From the NCBI GenBank assembly GCA_903915035.1, contig CAIWRI010000020.1, forward strand, positions 1 through 36,306: 36,306 nucleotides of DNA. Reading direction: 5' to 3'. The translations under genes were made by a program, and so were the position numbers. Below the pieces are notes generated by a model. That model made no database searches and was not told where the DNA came from. It worked only from the letters and a program-made list of their open reading frames with translations. Position 1 is the first letter of the stretch. Each line of letters opens with the position of its first letter. Below, in pieces: positions 23,467 through 31,128 of this stretch. The DNA is from an uncultured Nitrosomonadales bacterium (lineage in GTDB: Bacteria; Pseudomonadota; Gammaproteobacteria; Burkholderiales; Gallionellaceae).

Positions 23467-24039
23467 ATGGTTAAGCCGCGCATCTGCAAGATCAAGGATA
23501 TGGAAGGTAATGTGTGCGGCACATCGTTCATTCCGCGCAGCTCGTTCCAAGTTGCGTGCAGCCCTTTATGCGCAATCCATAAAACAGCGCAAGACAAGGC
23601 CAAAAAAGCCGCAAAACAGGCCGCAGAACAGCGCATAGCGCACCGAGCAGCTAAAGAGAGGATTAAGACCCATGGAGAATGGACAAAGGATGCACAAACA
23701 GCTTTTAACGCTTTCATTCGTGCAAGGGACGCCGGGAAACCGTGCGTGTCGTGTGGCAGGAATCATGACGGACAGTATCACGCTGGACACTATCGCACTG
23801 TTGGCGCAAATCCAGAACTCAGATTCAATGAACTCAATGTGCATAAGCAGTGCGCCCCCTGCAACGACCACCTGCACGGCAACCTAATCAACTACCGCAT
23901 TGAGCTGATAAAGCGGATCGGGCAGGACAGGGTTGATTGTCTGGAAGGAAAGCATGAAGCCGCACATCTAAGTATTGATGACCTGAAACAGATCAAGGCT
24001 GATTACAAACGAAAACTAAAGGAGTTGTCGTGTGGCTAA
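23467..24039 (+). CDS. ninG: NinG/Rap-type recombination endonuclease
   Basis: 190 residues. An N-terminal Cys-bearing part (RICKIKDMEGNVCGTSF) and Lys/Ala-rich helix lead to CVSCGRNHDGQYHAGHYRTV then VHKQCAPCNDHLHGNLINYR, the NinG signature with metal-binding Cys and His. Lambda Rap (NinG) resolves recombination intermediates such as Holliday junctions and D-loops. It starts 2 nt after rha. Together with RecT, exonuclease and the NinB-like protein it completes a phage recombination set. Confidence 0.92.
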   Translation: MVKPRICKIKDMEGNVCGTSFIPRSSFQVACSPLCAIHKTAQDKAKKAAKQAAEQRIAHRAAKERIKTHGEWTKDAQTAFNAFIRARDAGKPCVSCGRNHDGQYHAGHYRTVGANPELRFNELNVHKQCAPCNDHLHGNLINYRIELIKRIGQDRVDCLEGKHEAAHLSIDDLKQIKADYKRKLKELSCG

Positions 24040-24256
24040 TTGTATCGGCTGCCGCTATTACGTCCCGCACCGTCCACATAAGGGAAAGGGCGAGTGCTGG
24101 CAGCAGCCGATGACCAAGACCGGCACAGAGAAGCCGCCAAAGGATGCGATCAAGGATTCATGCAAAGACTGGAGGTTGCTTGATATGGGGCAGGTAAGGG
24201 GTAGATCAAAGCGCAGGTTTATTTGGGATGCAAATTTAACGGTGAGACTTGAATGA
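24032..24256 (+). CDS. Small zinc-ribbon-like protein
   Basis: 74 residues, GTG start with AAAGGAG upstream, overlapping ninG by 8 nt. CIGCRYYVP, GECWQQP and DSCKDW give four Cys that could bind one zinc, as in small Nin-region proteins. Function unknown. Its stop overlaps the next start (ATGA). Confidence 0.6.
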   Translation: MANCIGCRYYVPHRPHKGKGECWQQPMTKTGTEKPPKDAIKDSCKDWRLLDMGQVRGRSKRRFIWDANLTVRLE

Positions 24257-24429
24257 CAGCGATGCCAAGAAGATTCTACGGCGACCCATCAGACAACATC
24301 GACGAACTGCGAAAACTTCGCCAGGTAGTCAAAAGAAAAACAGAAAACGAGCGGCTGGCAAAGCAGCGGCGAATCAGGAAGTTGGTTAAACAGGTAATTG
24401 CAAACGGAGGCGGGACACATGGTAAATAG
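24253..24429 (+). CDS. 58-residue basic helical protein
   Basis: After a short polar start (MTAMPRRFYGDPSDN) the protein is one highly basic helix (ELRKLRQVVKRKTENERLAK, then QRRIRKLVKQ). It overlaps the zinc-ribbon gene by ATGA and the late-regulator gene by 11 nt. A basic helix of this type could bind RNA or DNA. Not recognised. Confidence 0.6.
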   Translation: MTAMPRRFYGDPSDNIDELRKLRQVVKRKTENERLAKQRRIRKLVKQVIANGGGTHGK

Positions 24430-24949
24430 CGCAGCGGTGAAACAGTACGATGATTATTTGTTTGATGTGGTTCACCAGGCACTCACGTTTGCATATCGCT
24501 ATTCAGGTCAGCAATACAGCCCGTCTGTATTGGCGCAGTTCATGGCGCGAAGTGGTGGGTCAGGCAAAGGTCTGTCCGGTCTTGATGGCGCTGCCCAGGC
24601 CGGTTTGATTCGCGCAATGATAGACCGGCTCCCAATGCAAGAGCGCCACATTATCGCGGCAAGGTTTTCGGCCAATGAGTGCGAGAGCGTCGGCGCGCGG
24701 CTGGCGCTGTTGCCGGTGGCTATTTGCTGCATGGGGACGGGTTGTCATTCGACCAGAGCTGCGGATGCGCTGCTGCAAAAGTGGTTTGGGTTAAAGCTCA
24801 ATATTCATGACGTTGCGGATATGTATGGCATCCAGCGGAATGCAGTCAGCCCGGCATGGCGGAACGTGCGCGAAAGCATGAAACAGATATGGGAGCGTGC
24901 GGAAGAGGGCGCGTTCAGGGAATTGCAGCGTTCGGGATTGATACCATGA
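24419..24949 (+). CDS. Putative Q-like late gene regulator
   Basis: 176 residues from the ATG at 24419 (GGAGG upstream). DAALLQKWF-type helices precede an HTH-like end (DVADMYGIQRNAVSPAWRNV), similar to a sigma region 4 fold. Several Cys (PVAICCMGTGCHS) might bind metal. It is the last gene of the early right operon and directly precedes the promoter-terminator pair at 24962-25066, where lambdoid phages place the Q antiterminator. Function is inferred from place and HTH; no clear family was recognised by eye. Confidence 0.55.
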   Translation: MVNSAAVKQYDDYLFDVVHQALTFAYRYSGQQYSPSVLAQFMARSGGSGKGLSGLDGAAQAGLIRAMIDRLPMQERHIIAARFSANECESVGARLALLPVAICCMGTGCHSTRAADALLQKWFGLKLNIHDVADMYGIQRNAVSPAWRNVRESMKQIWERAEEGAFRELQRSGLIP

Positions 24950-24961
24950 ATGTGAAAAAAT

Positions 24962-24989
24962 TTGACAAACGCGGAATTATGCCTAAAAT
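24962..24989 (+). promoter_or_regulatory. Late promoter PR'
   Basis: TTGACA (24962-24967), 16-nt spacer, TAAAAT (24984-24989): the strongest promoter match in the phage. Start near 24996. It lies between the Q-like gene and the terminase genes and is followed within 40 nt by a terminator. Confidence 0.8.
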
Positions 24990-25032
24990 GAGCACTTATT
25001 CGTAGGTTCACTCTTACGCACCAAACAAACGC

Positions 25033-25066
25033 AACGCCCGCACAGTTCATTCTGGCGGGCGTTTTG
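25033..25066 (+). terminator. Terminator tR' just downstream of PR'
   Basis: AACGCCCGC (25033-25041) pairs with GCGGGCGTT (25055-25063), with CAG/CTG extending the stem inward, followed by TT. Transcripts from PR' would stop after about 70 nt unless antiterminated. Confidence 0.85.
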
Positions 25067-25079
25067 CATTGGAGCTCAC

Positions 25080-25550
25080 ATGGCAGCTAAACCAATTGGC
25101 AGATCGGTTGCAGCCACAATTCTTGCTGAATGGCGAACCGGCGAATACAGCCAGCAAAACATAGCCGACCGCAACAAGGTAAGCAAAGGCGTTGTGAATA
25201 AATTGTGCAAAGGTATTTCTCAAGACACAGCGATAATTGTGACCGCAGGAATTCAATACCAACAAGGCCTGGCAGTCCATGATGACCGCAACGTGACCGC
25301 TATTACTGACATAGTTGATCGCAAAGTAATGCGCCGTGAAATACTGAGTGAAATGGCCATGCAGAATGCAACCGAATCAATGAGCGCCCCATGCGAAACG
25401 CAGAATGATTATCGGGCGCGTGGTGACACAATCCAAAAGGCGGTTGATGTGGTAGACCCTATCAAGCCAGCACAGACCGCTATTCAAATCAACAACACCG
25501 CAAACATACCCGCCGGCATGGCTGCAATTTATGCGGCACTTCATGGATGA
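25080..25550 (+). CDS. terS: Terminase small subunit
   Basis: 156 residues. SVAATILAEWRTGEYSQQNI then ADRNKVSKGVVNKLCKGI is the N-terminal HTH that recognises the packaging site. The central helix (DIVDRKVMRREILSEMAMQN) is the oligomerisation region. The end is flexible. GGAG lies before the ATG. It is the first late gene, 14 nt after the tR' stem, and overlaps terL. Confidence 0.8.
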   Translation: MAAKPIGRSVAATILAEWRTGEYSQQNIADRNKVSKGVVNKLCKGISQDTAIIVTAGIQYQQGLAVHDDRNVTAITDIVDRKVMRREILSEMAMQNATESMSAPCETQNDYRARGDTIQKAVDVVDPIKPAQTAIQINNTANIPAGMAAIYAALHG

Positions 25551-26796
25551 AAGCCCTTTCATCTTTCTTGCGTACCCTAAGCGATTCAAGGTTGCCTATG
25601 GCGGTCGAGGATCAGGAAAGTCGTGGGCATTTGCAAGGGCACTGATTGTCTTAGCATCACAATACCGGTTTAGGGTGTTGTGCGCACGCGAGTTTCAAAA
25701 CTCGATAGTTGATTCGGTTCATAGATTGCTGTGCGACCAGATCGAATCAATGGGGCTGAGCGATAAGTTTACCATTACCGACAAAGCGATTGTAAGCAGC
25801 ACTGGCTCTGAGTTCCTGTTCAAAGGGTTGCGCCACAATATCAATGAGATCAAATCGCTCGAAGGCGTGGACGTGTGCTGGGTGGAAGAAGCGCAGCGGG
25901 TCAGTCAGTCGTCGTGGGATATTCTGATACCGACGATCCGGAAAGAAGCATCAGAGATATGGATTACGTTTAACCCTGACAACCTGAGCGACCCGACATA
26001 TAAGCGGTTTGTCATTAACCCTTCACCTGATTGCATTTCAGTCAAAGTCAACTTTGACCAGAACAGGCACTTCCCAGAAACGCTCCGTAAGGAAATGGAG
26101 TATTGCAAAGCAAACGATTACGACGCTTATCTGCATATATGGGAGGGCAACCCTCGCGTTATAAGCAATGCCGTCATATTCAAAGGCAAGTATGTTGTCG
26201 AGGAATTTGATACCCCAGACGGTATAGACCGTTTCTTTTACGGCGCTGATTGGGGATTCTCGCAAGACCCGACCGTTGGGATTCGCTGCTACATAGTAGG
26301 CCGCAAGCTATTCATCGACTACGAGTGTTACGGCATAGGTGTTGAAATTGCAGAGACAGACCAGCTATTGCGCAGCATACCAGGTGCAGACAAGTGGACG
26401 ATCAAAGGCGATTGCTCACGGCCTGAAACTATCTCCGCGCTGAATAAAAAAGGCCTGAACGTGCAGCCTGCTAAAAAGTGGGCTGGTAGCGTTGAGGACG
26501 GTATTGCTCACCTAAGGACGTTTGAGCAGATCGTTGTCCACCCGCGCTGCAAGCACACCGCAGACGAGTTCGCTCTTTACAGTTACAAGGTGGACAAGAT
26601 AACTGAAGAAGTTCTGCCGGTAGTGGTGGATAAACACAACCATTGTTTGGACGCGCTCCGCTATTCGCTGGACGGCTACATAAACAACAGCACAACAGGA
26701 CTGCTCGATTACTACGAGCAGGAGGCGGCAGAGCGCAAGAAGGCGCAGCAGCAGCCAGACGGTCACACGATCTATACGCCCCACCAAACCTATTAA
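25531..26796 (+). CDS. terL: Terminase large subunit (PBSX family)
   Basis: 421 residues (417 if the ATG at 25543 is used; neither has a clear ribosome binding site). Packaging motor: Walker A GGRGSGKS, Walker B VDVCWVEEAQ, coupling motif TFNPDN. The RNase-H-like nuclease has D in GADWGFSQDP, D in GDCSRPE and D in NHCLDALRYS. It cuts concatemers and pumps DNA into the prohead through the portal. It overlaps terS by 20 nt. The PBSX-type match favours headful packaging. Confidence 0.95.
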   Translation: MRHFMDESPFIFLAYPKRFKVAYGGRGSGKSWAFARALIVLASQYRFRVLCAREFQNSIVDSVHRLLCDQIESMGLSDKFTITDKAIVSSTGSEFLFKGLRHNINEIKSLEGVDVCWVEEAQRVSQSSWDILIPTIRKEASEIWITFNPDNLSDPTYKRFVINPSPDCISVKVNFDQNRHFPETLRKEMEYCKANDYDAYLHIWEGNPRVISNAVIFKGKYVVEEFDTPDGIDRFFYGADWGFSQDPTVGIRCYIVGRKLFIDYECYGIGVEIAETDQLLRSIPGADKWTIKGDCSRPETISALNKKGLNVQPAKKWAGSVEDGIAHLRTFEQIVVHPRCKHTADEFALYSYKVDKITEEVLPVVVDKHNHCLDALRYSLDGYINNSTTGLLDYYEQEAAERKKAQQQPDGHTIYTPHQTY

Positions 26797-26807
26797 CAGG
26801 AAAAAGG

Positions 26808-27119
26808 ATGAATAAAGTTATGTCTACAATCAGAGTACACGCGCCCGCTGATCTTACAGCTTCGACTGCAATCATAACGGTCAACGGAAGAACATATACA
26901 ACGCCCGTCGGAACGCCTATCGATGTACCGGATTTTGACGCATTCATAATGCTTGCAAATGGCTGGACCTCAATCGACAAATCAGCTGGGGTCGGCACAA
27001 CTGCACAGCGCCCAAATCCAGCAACCAAAGGGCTGACATACCTCGATACGACGACTGGAATGCACATTCAGTACGATGGGAAAACTTGGCGTAATCCGGT
27101 AACAGGAGCGGCGGTATAG
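26808..27119 (+). CDS. Small structural protein between terminase and portal
   Basis: 103 residues from the ATG at 26808 with AGGA upstream. STIRVHAPADLTASTAIITV then NGRTYTTPVGTPIDVPDFDA is beta-rich, and GLTYLDTTTGMHIQYDGKTW near the end resembles the short beta domains that cap or decorate tail and head fibres. Function unknown. The next gene (portal) begins 1 nt after its stop. Confidence 0.6.
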   Translation: MNKVMSTIRVHAPADLTASTAIITVNGRTYTTPVGTPIDVPDFDAFIMLANGWTSIDKSAGVGTTAQRPNPATKGLTYLDTTTGMHIQYDGKTWRNPVTGAAV

Positions 27120-27120
27120 T

Positions 27121-28530
27121 ATGGCAAAAAAGACACCTATCGCGGCTGGCGTCATTGCACGCGTTGCGGCAGGCGTTCGCTTCGCAGTAACAGGCAAGGA
27201 CGAAAACGGCTGGTTCAGTCCGCTCAAGCCGATGGCTGTTGTAGTGCCTCAATCGCAGGCAGATAGCGTTGAGGGGCGTCAGTTTGATTACCCCGTTGGA
27301 TATAACACCCGGCTGGACCCACGCCAAGGCGAGGCGGTCACGTTTGCTCAGATGCGTGCGCTAGCTGACGGCTACGACATTTTGCGTCTGGTAATCGAAA
27401 CCCGCAAAGATCAAGTGGCGAAAATTGCATGGACGGTCAAACCTATTGATGCGGACGCGATGCCTGACGCACGTTGCGAGCAGTTGCAAAAATTCTTCAG
27501 GCAGCCAGATCGTGAAAACGGTTGGCACGACTGGTTGCGGATGCTGCTTGAGGAAATGTTTGTAACCGACGCGGCAAGCGTTTACATCCGACCTTCGTTA
27601 GGAGGTAAACCATTTAGTTTTGAGGTTTTAGACGGAACAACTATCACGCGCAAGCTGGATGCGCACGGTCGCACGCCGGTCGCGCCTGAAACTGCATACC
27701 AACAAATCCTTCATGGTGTACCAGCTGTGGATTACTCAACAGACGAGCTTATCTACCAGCCCCGCAACAAACGTGCGCACAAGGTTTACGGCTATTCGCC
27801 AGTTGAGCAGATCATAGTCACAATCAACATCGCGCTGCGCAGGCAGATACACAAATTACAGTATTACACCGAGGGTTCAACGCCAGACCTGATATTTTCC
27901 GTTCCGGACACATGGAACCCTGACCAGACACGCAAGTTTAAAAACTGGTGGGATGAAATGCTTGCGGGTAACACGGCAGGCAGACGCGGCGCGATGTTCG
28001 TGCCAAACGGCGTGAATGTAATCAACACAAAAGAAGCTGCGCTGAAAGATGAGTATGACGACTGGCTAGCTCGCGTTGTCTGCTACGCATTCAGCGTTCC
28101 GCCAACTCCTTTCATTAAACAAAACAACAAAGCAACAGCAGACAACGCATCAAGCCAGGCGGAACAGGAAGGGCTTGAGCCTGTAAAGCAGTGGATTAAG
28201 GCGGTAATCGACAAGATCATCCTGCAATTCTTCGGGTGCGATGATTTAGCCTTCGATTGGGTCGAGGACGTTGCAATCGACCCGCTTGTGCAAGCTCAAG
28301 TCAACCAGATTTACATAACCACCGAAGTTAAATCTCCTGACGAAGTGCGTATTGAGCTTGGCCTTGAGGCAATGACAGCAGCAGAACGCGAAGCCGCGTT
28401 TCCAACACCAGCACCGCCTGTAAAGACGTTCTCGCCTCAAACAGAATCATCGGCAAAGCTAAAGGATGATGGAGCGCCATCAGGTGCAGCCAAGGCCGAA
28501 AGCGTAAAAAAAAAAGCTCATCCTCACTAA
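27121..28530 (+). CDS. Phage portal protein
   Basis: 469 residues. GYDILRLVIETRKDQVAKIA near the N-terminus, then AHKVYGYSPVEQIIVTINIA and FSVPPTPFIKQNNKATADNA are typical of portal proteins, the 12-subunit ring at the DNA-entry vertex. The last 50 residues are Ala/Ser/Lys-rich. The gene ends 15 nt after an A10 tract (28506-28515). A -1 shift there would continue the protein into the frame of the MuF gene, so the 469-residue form may be one of two products or the remainder of a broken fusion. Confidence 0.9.
   Translation: MAKKTPIAAGVIARVAAGVRFAVTGKDENGWFSPLKPMAVVVPQSQADSVEGRQFDYPVGYNTRLDPRQGEAVTFAQMRALADGYDILRLVIETRKDQVAKIAWTVKPIDADAMPDARCEQLQKFFRQPDRENGWHDWLRMLLEEMFVTDAASVYIRPSLGGKPFSFEVLDGTTITRKLDAHGRTPVAPETAYQQILHGVPAVDYSTDELIYQPRNKRAHKVYGYSPVEQIIVTINIALRRQIHKLQYYTEGSTPDLIFSVPDTWNPDQTRKFKNWWDEMLAGNTAGRRGAMFVPNGVNVINTKEAALKDEYDDWLARVVCYAFSVPPTPFIKQNNKATADNASSQAEQEGLEPVKQWIKAVIDKIILQFFGCDDLAFDWVEDVAIDPLVQAQVNQIYITTEVKSPDEVRIELGLEAMTAAEREAAFPTPAPPVKTFSPQTESSAKLKDDGAPSGAAKAESVKKKAHPH
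28506..28516 (+). other. A10-G slippery tract at the end of the portal gene
   Basis: Ten A's followed by G. The portal codons are GTA-AAA-AAA-AAA-GCT, so A-AAA-AAA permits a -1 slip, and a tract of this length also favours transcriptional slippage. After a -1 shift translation would go on as SSSSLTDIDRNRPAVTDAED. Confidence 0.5.
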
Positions 28531-28784
28531 CTGATATTGACCGGAACCGCCCGGCAGTAACCGACGCGGAGGACGCTACAGCGGCAATTATTAGTGACTT
28601 CCTTGCAAAGCAACCGCCTGAAATTGCGGAGCAGATAACATCAAGGGTGGCGTCAGGCATGACGGCATCGGAAGCGCTTGCAGCCGTGACGCTGGATTGG
28701 TCGCCGTTGGCGGTATCGCTGGCAGGTAGCGGTGACGGGGGCATAGTCGCACCACTGGCGGCAATTGCTCAGGACGGAGGCTGA
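28515..28784 (+). pseudogene. Orphan reading frame between portal and MuF (missing link of a portal-MuF protein)
   Basis: In the -1 frame after the A10 tract there are 89 sense codons. The text (DIDRNRPAVTDAEDATAAII, QPPEIAEQITSRVASGMTAS, VTLDWSPLAVSLAG) reads like the N-terminal part of a phage head-morphogenesis protein. It stops at TGA (28782-28784). The same frame resumes at once (EAIAQISVGTEDLFSVV) and continues into the MuF gene. There is no good start codon in it. Either a nonsense mutation and a frameshift broke a longer gene, or recoding joins the pieces. Confidence 0.6.
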
Positions 28785-28832
28785 GAAGCTATCGCGCAGA
28801 TTAGCGTCGGCACAGAGGACTTATTCAGCGTA

Positions 28833-29783
28833 GTGAATGCGCAGGCTGTTGAGTGGGCGCAAGACAGAGCTGCTGAAATGGTCGGCATGAAGTGGGTTGA
28901 CGGTGAGCTAATCCCAAACCCAAACGCATACTGGCAGATAACCGAATCAACCCGAAGCATGGTTTCCGATGTGGTTGAGCTGGCTGAAGCCGAAGGGTGG
29001 AGCGTTAAACAGCTTGCCGACGCGCTGATTGAGGACGCGGCTTTTTCACCCGAACGCGCCATGATGATTGCAAGGACTGAAACAGCATTGGCTGATATGG
29101 CGGGCAGCATGATCGCCTATCGTGCTAGTGGGGTGGTAGTTCGTAAAAAATGGCTGGTAGGCATTGAATGCTGTCCGGCTTGTGAGGAATTAGACGGGGA
29201 AACTGTTGGGCTGGATGATGAATTCTCAGACGGCAGCGATGCACCCCCAAAGCACCCAAATTGCAGATGCTCAATCAGGCCAATTGTTGCGGAAGCTGAG
29301 AAGGTTGCGAAGAACTTCAATCCGGATCAACCGAGGGATGAAAACGGAAAGTTTGCAAATATTGGGGCATTGGCAGACAGCGCAAGGAAAAATCCGGATC
29401 GTGCCGCCTCGCATTTACTTGGAGCCGTGTCACGTTCAAATGTGGAAGCTGTTCATAAAAATGTTGGCGTAGATTTATCCGGATATAAACGCAAAGCCAA
29501 TGATCAGGAATTGCGGCACGCGTTCAACAGTCATGGCGACACAAAAAAAGAAAAATTGCGCGGACAGCGTGCAATCACCTCAGCAGACTTTGGAAAATTA
29601 GGTTCAATCACAAATAAACCAGGCACTGTTTCTTTGAGTCCGAAAGACTGGCGCGGGCTGCCGTGTATGGAATATGTAAAGGAAATACATGGTGAAACAT
29701 ATCACTATGTTGAAGCTCGTAATGATAGAGCTGCAGAAGTGGTGTTTGTTTCTTTGAGAGTTCACGTAGGCAAACAAAAATGA
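28833..29783 (+). CDS. MuF-type head protein fused to a probable BECR-fold nuclease toxin
   Basis: 316 residues from GTG at 28833; the frame is open from 28785. Residues about 70-150 are the MuF (Mu gpF-like) domain: RAMMIARTETALADMAGSM, then C114/C117 (CCPACEELDGE) and HPNCRC (141-146). A linker (NPDQPRDENGKFANIG) leads to a separate C-terminal module (about 215-316) with RHAFNSHGD, RGQRAITSADFGKL and GLPCMEYVKEIHGETYHYVE. The latter pattern fits PBECR (phage barnase-EndoU-ColicinE5/D-RelE) nuclease domains found on MuF polymorphic toxins. The N-terminal part of a normal MuF protein is cut off by the upstream TGA. No immunity gene is evident downstream. Confidence 0.72.
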   Translation: MNAQAVEWAQDRAAEMVGMKWVDGELIPNPNAYWQITESTRSMVSDVVELAEAEGWSVKQLADALIEDAAFSPERAMMIARTETALADMAGSMIAYRASGVVVRKKWLVGIECCPACEELDGETVGLDDEFSDGSDAPPKHPNCRCSIRPIVAEAEKVAKNFNPDQPRDENGKFANIGALADSARKNPDRAASHLLGAVSRSNVEAVHKNVGVDLSGYKRKANDQELRHAFNSHGDTKKEKLRGQRAITSADFGKLGSITNKPGTVSLSPKDWRGLPCMEYVKEIHGETYHYVEARNDRAAEVVFVSLRVHVGKQK

Positions 29784-29787
29784 AGTA

Positions 29788-29844
29788 CCCACGGGGGTTT
29801 CTGCTTTTTACACCGAAACCTCTACGCCCTAAGCGTGCCGTGGG
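29788..29844 (+). other. Nested inverted repeat in the toxin-protease gap
   Basis: CCCACGG (29788-29794) with CCGTGGG (29838-29844), and inside GGTTTC (29796-29801) with GAAACC (29815-29820). It lies between the MuF gene and the protease. An AT-rich TATAGTATAAAT follows and could be a -10 region. Confidence 0.4.
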
Positions 29845-29876
29845 GATACATATAGTATAAATCAGAAAGGCAAAAA

Positions 29877-31010
29877 ATGAAACTTTACGCAGAAATAAGC
29901 AAGACCGAGCAGCTAGACGATGGCACGATGAAGGTTTGGGGCTACGCATCCAGCGAATCAATCGACTCCGACGGCGAAACGATCACAGCAGACGCAATGA
30001 AGGCCGCGCTGCCTGATTACATGAAGTTCGGCGCTGTCCGCGAAATGCACCAAGCCAAAGCAGCAGGCACGGCGATTGAGGCCAGTGTTGAGGCTGACGG
30101 TCGCACGTTCTTCGGCGCTCACATCGTCGACCCTGTTGCCGTCAAGAAGGTGCAGACAGGCACTTACAAGGGCTTTTCCATCGGCGGCAAGATCACCGAG
30201 CGCGATGAGCTGAACAAAACCGTAATCACCGGCCTGAAGCTGGTCGAAGTCTCCCTGGTTGATCGTCCGGCAAATCCTGACAGCGTGTTCACCATGTTTA
30301 AGGCTGAAGGCATTGATGCAGGCGAGGGCGCAACAGTTGAGCTGACAGCTGTTGATGCGCTGGCAGAACTGTTGAACAAGGGTGAGATCACGGCAGAGCG
30401 TTTGCTTGAGCTGGCAAAAAAGAAGGACACAACGGCAGCGGATAACCAAGCCATTGCAGACGCCGCCAGTGAAGCGGCAGACAAATCCAGTAAAGCAGCG
30501 GACAAGGCCAGCGACAAAGCCGACGGCTCTGACGACAAGGCGGATGATGATGCAGCCGCAGACGCGCACGAAGCCGCAGCCGACGCTCATAGCAAGGCGG
30601 GACAGCTCGCAACGTCCAAGCAGATGCAACGCCGTCACCAACGCAAAGCATCGGCTCACAGCTCGGCTGTATGGTCGCACAAGTCAATCCAAGTAGGCGA
30701 TCTAACCAAGATGAGCGGCGAGCTGGATACAACCAAGGCTGACTTGAGCAAAACTGCTGGCGATCTGGCAAAAGCGGTCATCGAGCGCGACGGTCTAGCA
30801 AAGCGCGTCACAGAACTGGAAGGAATGGCCGCCACCGGGAAAGCGTTCTTGAAGGCGGTAACTGTCACCAAAGCGCAGGATGCAGCCGCAGAATCCGAAG
30901 TAAAAGAATTAACTGAAATCCGAAAGGCTGACGGAAGTCTCGACAAAGAAGCAACTGCCACGCTGCTGATTAAGCAGGCTCACAAATCACCAATGCGACT
31001 TTCCTTTTAA
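29877..31010 (+). CDS. XkdF-like prohead protease with scaffold-like C-terminus
   Basis: 377 residues. The N-terminal 140 (KVWGYASSESIDSDGETITA, H58 in VREMHQAKAAGTA, S101 in KGFSIGGK, KLVEVSLVDRPANPDSVF) form an XkdF/HK97-type serine protease that matures the prohead. The middle (about 187-235) is a low-complexity Ala/Asp/Lys stretch, and the last 110 residues are helical (LDTTKADLSKTAGDLAKAVI), fitting a scaffold domain. AAAGG precedes the ATG. A terminator follows, and the capsid gene that should come next is missing. Confidence 0.82.
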   Translation: MKLYAEISKTEQLDDGTMKVWGYASSESIDSDGETITADAMKAALPDYMKFGAVREMHQAKAAGTAIEASVEADGRTFFGAHIVDPVAVKKVQTGTYKGFSIGGKITERDELNKTVITGLKLVEVSLVDRPANPDSVFTMFKAEGIDAGEGATVELTAVDALAELLNKGEITAERLLELAKKKDTTAADNQAIADAASEAADKSSKAADKASDKADGSDDKADDDAAADAHEAAADAHSKAGQLATSKQMQRRHQRKASAHSSAVWSHKSIQVGDLTKMSGELDTTKADLSKTAGDLAKAVIERDGLAKRVTELEGMAATGKAFLKAVTVTKAQDAAAESEVKELTEIRKADGSLDKEATATLLIKQAHKSPMRLSF

Positions 31011-31028
31011 TCAACCCAACCCATACCC

Positions 31029-31051
31029 AACCCGCTTCGGCGGGTTTTTTT
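31029..31051 (+). terminator. Terminator after the protease gene
   Basis: AACCCGC-TTCG-GCGGGTT (31029-31046) with a stable TTCG loop and a T-run to 31051. It separates the head genes from the tail-fibre cassette. Confidence 0.92.
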
Positions 31052-31072
31052 ATGTCCGTAGCATCAAAACTG

Positions 31073-31100
31073 TTGACATTCTCAAAACGCTAAATATAAA
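31073..31100 (+). promoter_or_regulatory. Promoter of the tail-fibre cassette
   Basis: TTGACA (31073-31078), 16-nt spacer, TATAAA (31095-31100). It sits between the terminator and the fibre gene, so the fibre and possibly lysis genes could be expressed apart from PR'. Confidence 0.65.
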
Positions 31101-31128
31101 CAAACTGCACATATACAGGTAACGGAAT

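Noticed and set aside
24946..25005. 19-codon frame overlapping the Q-like stop by ATGA
   Set aside because: It is made mostly of the PR' promoter sequence; the overlap is probably chance.
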